The notes under the pieces are model-generated. The model saw only the letters and a list, made by a program, of their open reading frames with translations. It made no database searches and had not been told where the DNA came from. The translations under genes and the position numbers were made by a program. Positions 60,958-64,000 of a stretch of 64,000 bases of DNA are shown here, in pieces (within the stretch, counting starts at the first letter, position 1; the number at the start of each line of letters is the position of its first letter). This DNA comes from Campylobacter concisus (GTDB lineage Bacteria > Campylobacterota > Campylobacteria > Campylobacterales > Campylobacteraceae): the NCBI RefSeq assembly GCF_003048675.2, contig NZ_CP060707.1:496001-560000 (forward strand), in the 5' to 3' direction.

Positions 60958-62910
60958 ATGAAGTCACTCAGGATGAGAACGGCACTTGTGCTAAGTGTCA
61001 TGCTTTTGGTTTGTGTTAGTGTGGTTGGTCTTGTGACCTATAACATGGCTAAAAATTTATATACCGACAGGGTCGAAAGTAAAGAATTCCCACTTGCTGT
61101 CAATGAGGTTGGTTATAAAATAGAATCTTACATCGATAAGATAATTGACGCTTCTTATCAAATAACTCAAAATAGCTTTTTAATAGACTGGGTTAAAAAC
61201 GGCGAGGACGAGCACGGCAGAAAGGTCTTGTTTGACTATTTTCAAACTCTTGCTAAAAATTTAAAGCTAGATACGATAATGTTTGGCTCAGATAGAACCC
61301 TAAACTACTACGTCGAAGATAAAATTTTAAAGGTCATTAACCCAGAAAATGACAAATGGTACTACGCCTTAAAAGATGGCAGCAGCCTAAGCCTAATCGA
61401 CATCAACAAGGCCGAAGATGGCAGTGGCAAGATAATGATGTATATAAACTATAAAGTTCAAAAAGATGATAAATTTTATGGTATCGCAGCGACTGGCGTA
61501 AATTTAAGTGAGATAGTAAATTTTGTCCAGTCACAAAAGATAGGTCGTGGCGGTAAATTTCTACTGGTCGATGAAAAAGGCGACATCAAGATCGGTAAAG
61601 ATGCAAGCGGCAATCTAAAAGATTTAGTTGGCGATGCAAACCTTAAAAAGCTAATCAACGAAAATGGCAGCTACATTTCGCTAGATAAAGATGGCAGAAA
61701 TTTATTGATCGGCTCAAAATATATCAAAAGTATGGGCTGGTATCTTATCGGCGAGCTTGACAAAGATGAGCTTTTAGAGGATCTAAACTCACTTGCTTAT
61801 GCATCTGTCGGAGTACTTGTAGTGGTGCTTATTTTAGGACTATTGCTTTCACTTTACCTATCTTCTTACCTCCTAAAAATCATCCTCAAACTAAAAACAG
61901 GCCTGCTATCTTTCTTTGATCTACTAAATCACAAGACAAACAAAGCCCAGCCTATAGAGATAACATCTAAAGATGAATTTGGCCAAATGGCAGAGCTAAT
62001 AAACAAAAATACAAAGGCCATTGAAGATGGCATGAAAGATCAAAGTATCTTCATCCAAAAAGCCAACACCTTTGTAAATGAGATAAAAGATGGCAACTAT
62101 GAAGCAAGCCTAGAAGCTGATACTAATAACCCAGCTCTAAATCAACTAAAAAGCACATTTAAAGATCTACAACTTGCTCTTAAAAATGCAATATCAAGTA
62201 ATGGTAAAGATGTACTTGATCTACTAAACACTTATAAAAACCAAGACTTTACAAAAAGACTTGATGATGATGGTAAGATAGCAAGTGGTATAAACTCTCT
62301 AGGCATAGAAATATCTAAAATGCTAAATGACAATCTAAACCAAGCTCAAGTACTAGAAGAAAAAGCTAAACTTCTAGCAAGCTCAGTTTCTAAAGTAGCA
62401 AGCTCAGCAAACACTCAAGCAAATAGCTTACAAGAAAGTGCTGCTGCAGTTGAACAAATGTCTAGCTCAATGAATGCCATCTCTCAAAAGACAGCTGATG
62501 TTATAAGACAATCAGATGAAATTAAAAACATCATAACTATCATTAGAGATATAGCAGATCAAACAAACCTTCTAGCTCTTAATGCTGCAATTGAAGCTGC
62601 ACGTGCAGGAGAACATGGTAGAGGATTTGCCGTTGTTGCTGATGAAGTAAGAAAGCTAGCTGAGAGAACTCAAAAATCTCTAGGTGAGATAGAAGCAAAT
62701 ACAAATGTATTAGCTCAATCAATAAATGAGATGAGTGAATCAATCAAAGAGCAAAGTGAAGGCATAAATATGATAAATCAATCAGTTGCTCAAATAGATA
62801 ATCTAACAAAAGAAAACGTAGTAATTGCTAACCAAGCAAACGAAGTAACATCAGAAGTAGATGAGATGGCTAAAGCTATAGTTGAAGAGGTTAGGAAGAA
62901 GAGGTTTTAA
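60958..62910 (+). CDS. methyl-accepting chemotaxis protein (Cache-type sensor)
   Basis: Transmembrane chemoreceptor of 650 residues. TM1 is about residues 8-28. A periplasmic double-Cache-type domain follows (about 35-275, with [26 protein letters not shown] and [14 protein letters not shown], then [16 protein letters not shown]). TM2 ([23 protein letters not shown]) leads into a HAMP-like linker and a cytoplasmic signalling domain with the conserved hairpin tip [53 protein letters not shown] precedes the ATG. It stands between two amino-acid-binding protein genes, consistent with sensing amino acids or related nutrients, but the ligand is unproven. A terminator follows. Confidence 0.93.
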   Translation: MKSLRMRTALVLSVMLLVCVSVVGLVTYNMAKNLYTDRVESKEFPLAVNEVGYKIESYIDKIIDASYQITQNSFLIDWVKNGEDEHGRKVLFDYFQTLAKNLKLDTIMFGSDRTLNYYVEDKILKVINPENDKWYYALKDGSSLSLIDINKAEDGSGKIMMYINYKVQKDDKFYGIAATGVNLSEIVNFVQSQKIGRGGKFLLVDEKGDIKIGKDASGNLKDLVGDANLKKLINENGSYISLDKDGRNLLIGSKYIKSMGWYLIGELDKDELLEDLNSLAYASVGVLVVVLILGLLLSLYLSSYLLKIILKLKTGLLSFFDLLNHKTNKAQPIEITSKDEFGQMAELINKNTKAIEDGMKDQSIFIQKANTFVNEIKDGNYEASLEADTNNPALNQLKSTFKDLQLALKNAISSNGKDVLDLLNTYKNQDFTKRLDDDGKIASGINSLGIEISKMLNDNLNQAQVLEEKAKLLASSVSKVASSANTQANSLQESAAAVEQMSSSMNAISQKTADVIRQSDEIKNIITIIRDIADQTNLLALNAAIEAARAGEHGRGFAVVADEVRKLAERTQKSLGEIEANTNVLAQSINEMSESIKEQSEGINMINQSVAQIDNLTKENVVIANQANEVTSEVDEMAKAIVEEVRKKRF

Positions 62911-62961
62911 CTTCTTAATAAACAAACTTAAATTTGTTTAAGGCAAACTACTGAATTTAAT

Positions 62962-63005
62962 AAACTCCAACCTGGTTTAGGCTGGGTTGGGGTTTAATAT
63001 TTTTA
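62962..63005 (+). terminator. strong terminator after the chemoreceptor gene
   Basis: AAACTCCAACC pairs with GGTTGGGGTTT (one T-G pair) around TGGTTTAGGCTG, followed by AATATTTTT; an 11-bp stem. Confidence 0.88.
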
Positions 63006-63291
63006 AATTCTAAATCTTAAATTTAACACTCAAGAAACTTCAAGCAAATTTTAAAATTTCATAAACGAGTAATTTCGGCTCTAAAATTTGAGCTAAGCGA
63101 TAGGTGAAGATAAATTTTAGTAGCCAATTCGTGTGAGCAAAAGGAATTTTAAAATTTGCCTGACCTCTTTTAGCGTATTTGTTTATACACTTTACAAGCT
63201 TATGTAAATTTCTGTCATTACGCTAAATTTAAACAAATTTTAATAGATAAATGCCGATAATTAGGGCATTAAATCACCTTAAAGGATAGAC
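63006..63291. other. leader/promoter region of the second binding-protein gene
   Basis: The 381-base gap after the chemoreceptor holds the terminator above, then A/T-rich sequence without an ORF. A small stem AATGCC (63250-63255)/GGCATT (63265-63270) stands 21 bases before the start codon and could affect translation. No known riboswitch is recognised. Confidence 0.4.
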
Positions 63292-64000
63292 ATGAAAAAG
63301 ATCTTTGCTCTTTTACTGACAGCTTTTGTTGCTCTTTGTGCAAACGAGCTAAAATTTGGTACAGCGGCAAACTACCCGCCATTTGAATACATCGATGAAA
63401 ACAACAAAATAACAGGCTTTGATATCGACTTGATAGATGAAATTTCAAAGCGTGCTGGCTTTTCATATAAGATAGTAAATATGAGCTTCGATGGCCTCAT
63501 CCCAGCGCTTAAAGCTGGAAAGATAAATGGCATCATAAGTGCGATGAGTGCGACTCCTGATAGACTAAAGTCGATTGATTTTACAAAGCCATACTATCTA
63601 ACTGAAAACATCTACCTAAAGAAAAAAGGTAACGACGCTTTAAAAGCTAAAGAGGAGCTAGCTGGCAAAAAAGTAGGCGTGCAACAAGGCACCATTCAAG
63701 AGCTAGCTGCAAATGCGATAAATGGTGCAAAAGTAGTGCCTTCAGAAGATACTGTGCCGCTCATCATGGGGCTAAAAGTTGGCAAATTTGACGCGGTTAT
63801 CCTTGATAGCTCGATCGGCTATGGCTTTATCAAGAAAAACCCTGAAGTAGAGGCATTTTTCAAAGAGGTTGATGGCAGCGAGGGCTTTTCAATCGCTTTT
63901 GATAAAAATAAGCAGAGTGAGCTTATCGCTAAGATAAATCAAATTTTAGAGGAGATGAAAAAAGACGGCAGTTACGACGCACTGCTTAAAAAATACGAAC
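63292..64000 (+). CDS. periplasmic amino-acid-binding protein (cut by window end)
   Basis: 236 codons are visible, with the frame open at the right edge. ATG 63292 follows AAAGGATAG. A signal peptide (MKKIFALLLTAFVALCANE) lacks a proper lipobox (VALC), so a soluble periplasmic protein is likely. It is a family 3 binding protein: FGTAANYPPFEYIDENNKITGFDIDLIDEI, DGLIPALKAGKINGIISAMSATPDRLKSIDFTKPYYLTENIY and VGVQQGTIQELA parallel the lipoprotein at 60059. Only a few C-terminal residues should be missing. A matching permease and ATPase may lie outside the window, or it may use the transporter at 58615-60046. Confidence 0.92.
   Translation, partial: MKKIFALLLTAFVALCANELKFGTAANYPPFEYIDENNKITGFDIDLIDEISKRAGFSYKIVNMSFDGLIPALKAGKINGIISAMSATPDRLKSIDFTKPYYLTENIYLKKKGNDALKAKEELAGKKVGVQQGTIQELAANAINGAKVVPSEDTVPLIMGLKVGKFDAVILDSSIGYGFIKKNPEVEAFFKEVDGSEGFSIAFDKNKQSELIAKINQILEEMKKDGSYDALLKKYE

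Noticed and set aside
63006-63291. Possible riboswitch or small RNA upstream of the second binding-protein gene
   Set aside because: I could find only one short stem and no conserved pattern of a known class.
1-64000. tRNA, rRNA or CRISPR features
   Set aside because: No cloverleaf-like gene, rRNA stretch or regularly spaced repeats were seen on reading the window.

Overview
The window looks like chromosomal DNA of an oral/enteric Campylobacter, most likely of the C. concisus group. The reasons are the base composition and codon usage (AT-rich, with runs such as AAATTT), the Campylobacter-type gene neighbourhoods (hemD-purD-RDD-lptD-PRTase-pnp; MurF-like protein-metG-small Cys protein-fbp-mobB-lipoprotein-slt-yggT-gltX), futalosine menaquinone synthesis (mqnC), and an octahaem HAO-type cytochrome typical of this group. 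Species assignment is inference from recognition, not a search.

Layout. 1-9.1 kb: the end of a Bcr/CflA-type exporter, hemD, a 6S RNA (purD motif), then a tight plus-strand run purD, RDD protein, lptD, phosphoribosyltransferase-like gene, pnp, usp. 9.2-15 kb: a WG-repeat tail-anchored protein, an MFS exporter, two NlpE-like lipoproteins, an SPFH/NfeD pair and a Cys/His/Met-rich lipoprotein. 15-19.2 kb: mqnC, an M16-like protein without the zinc motif, recG. 19.5-20.3 kb: a tandem duplication of an unknown small gene. 20.4-29.7 kb: a FecBCDE-type metal-chelate ABC operon divergent from a quinol NO reductase, a DUF1523 protein, ybeY/queC, a lipoprotein and the hybrid cluster protein gene. 29.8-38 kb: mostly minus-strand housekeeping genes. 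38.1-41.4 kb: mscL, a Crp/Fnr regulator and haoCA. 41.6-52.9 kb: metallophosphoesterase, psd, a degenerate hybrid-kinase/PAS pair, uvrC, a cryptic small lipoprotein, nhaD, guaA. 52.9-56.7 kb: an accessory island holding an intact beta-type DNA methyltransferase, a frameshifted nuclease-like/DGQHR gene and three decayed metabolic genes. 57-64 kb: putP, an amino-acid ABC transporter, a chemoreceptor and a second binding protein cut by the window end.

How it fits together. The most coherent theme is nitrogen-oxide handling. NO reductase (23.5 kb), Hcp (28.4 kb) and a NapC-type/octahaem cytochrome pair (39.4 kb) lie within 18 kb. The first two carry near-identical Crp/Fnr-type half-site palindromes at the same distance from a -10-like element, and a weaker version precedes the Crp/Fnr gene next to haoCA.

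The best candidates for undescribed biology are: the methyltransferase plus nuclease-like/DGQHR pair; a phosphorelay-like gene pair in which both the kinase H-box histidine and the HPt histidine appear to be missing while a receiver site is kept; the duplicated small gene with divergent C-terminal tails; and a small lipoprotein encoded partly antisense to its neighbour. I saw no tRNA, rRNA, CRISPR array, integrase or insertion sequence.
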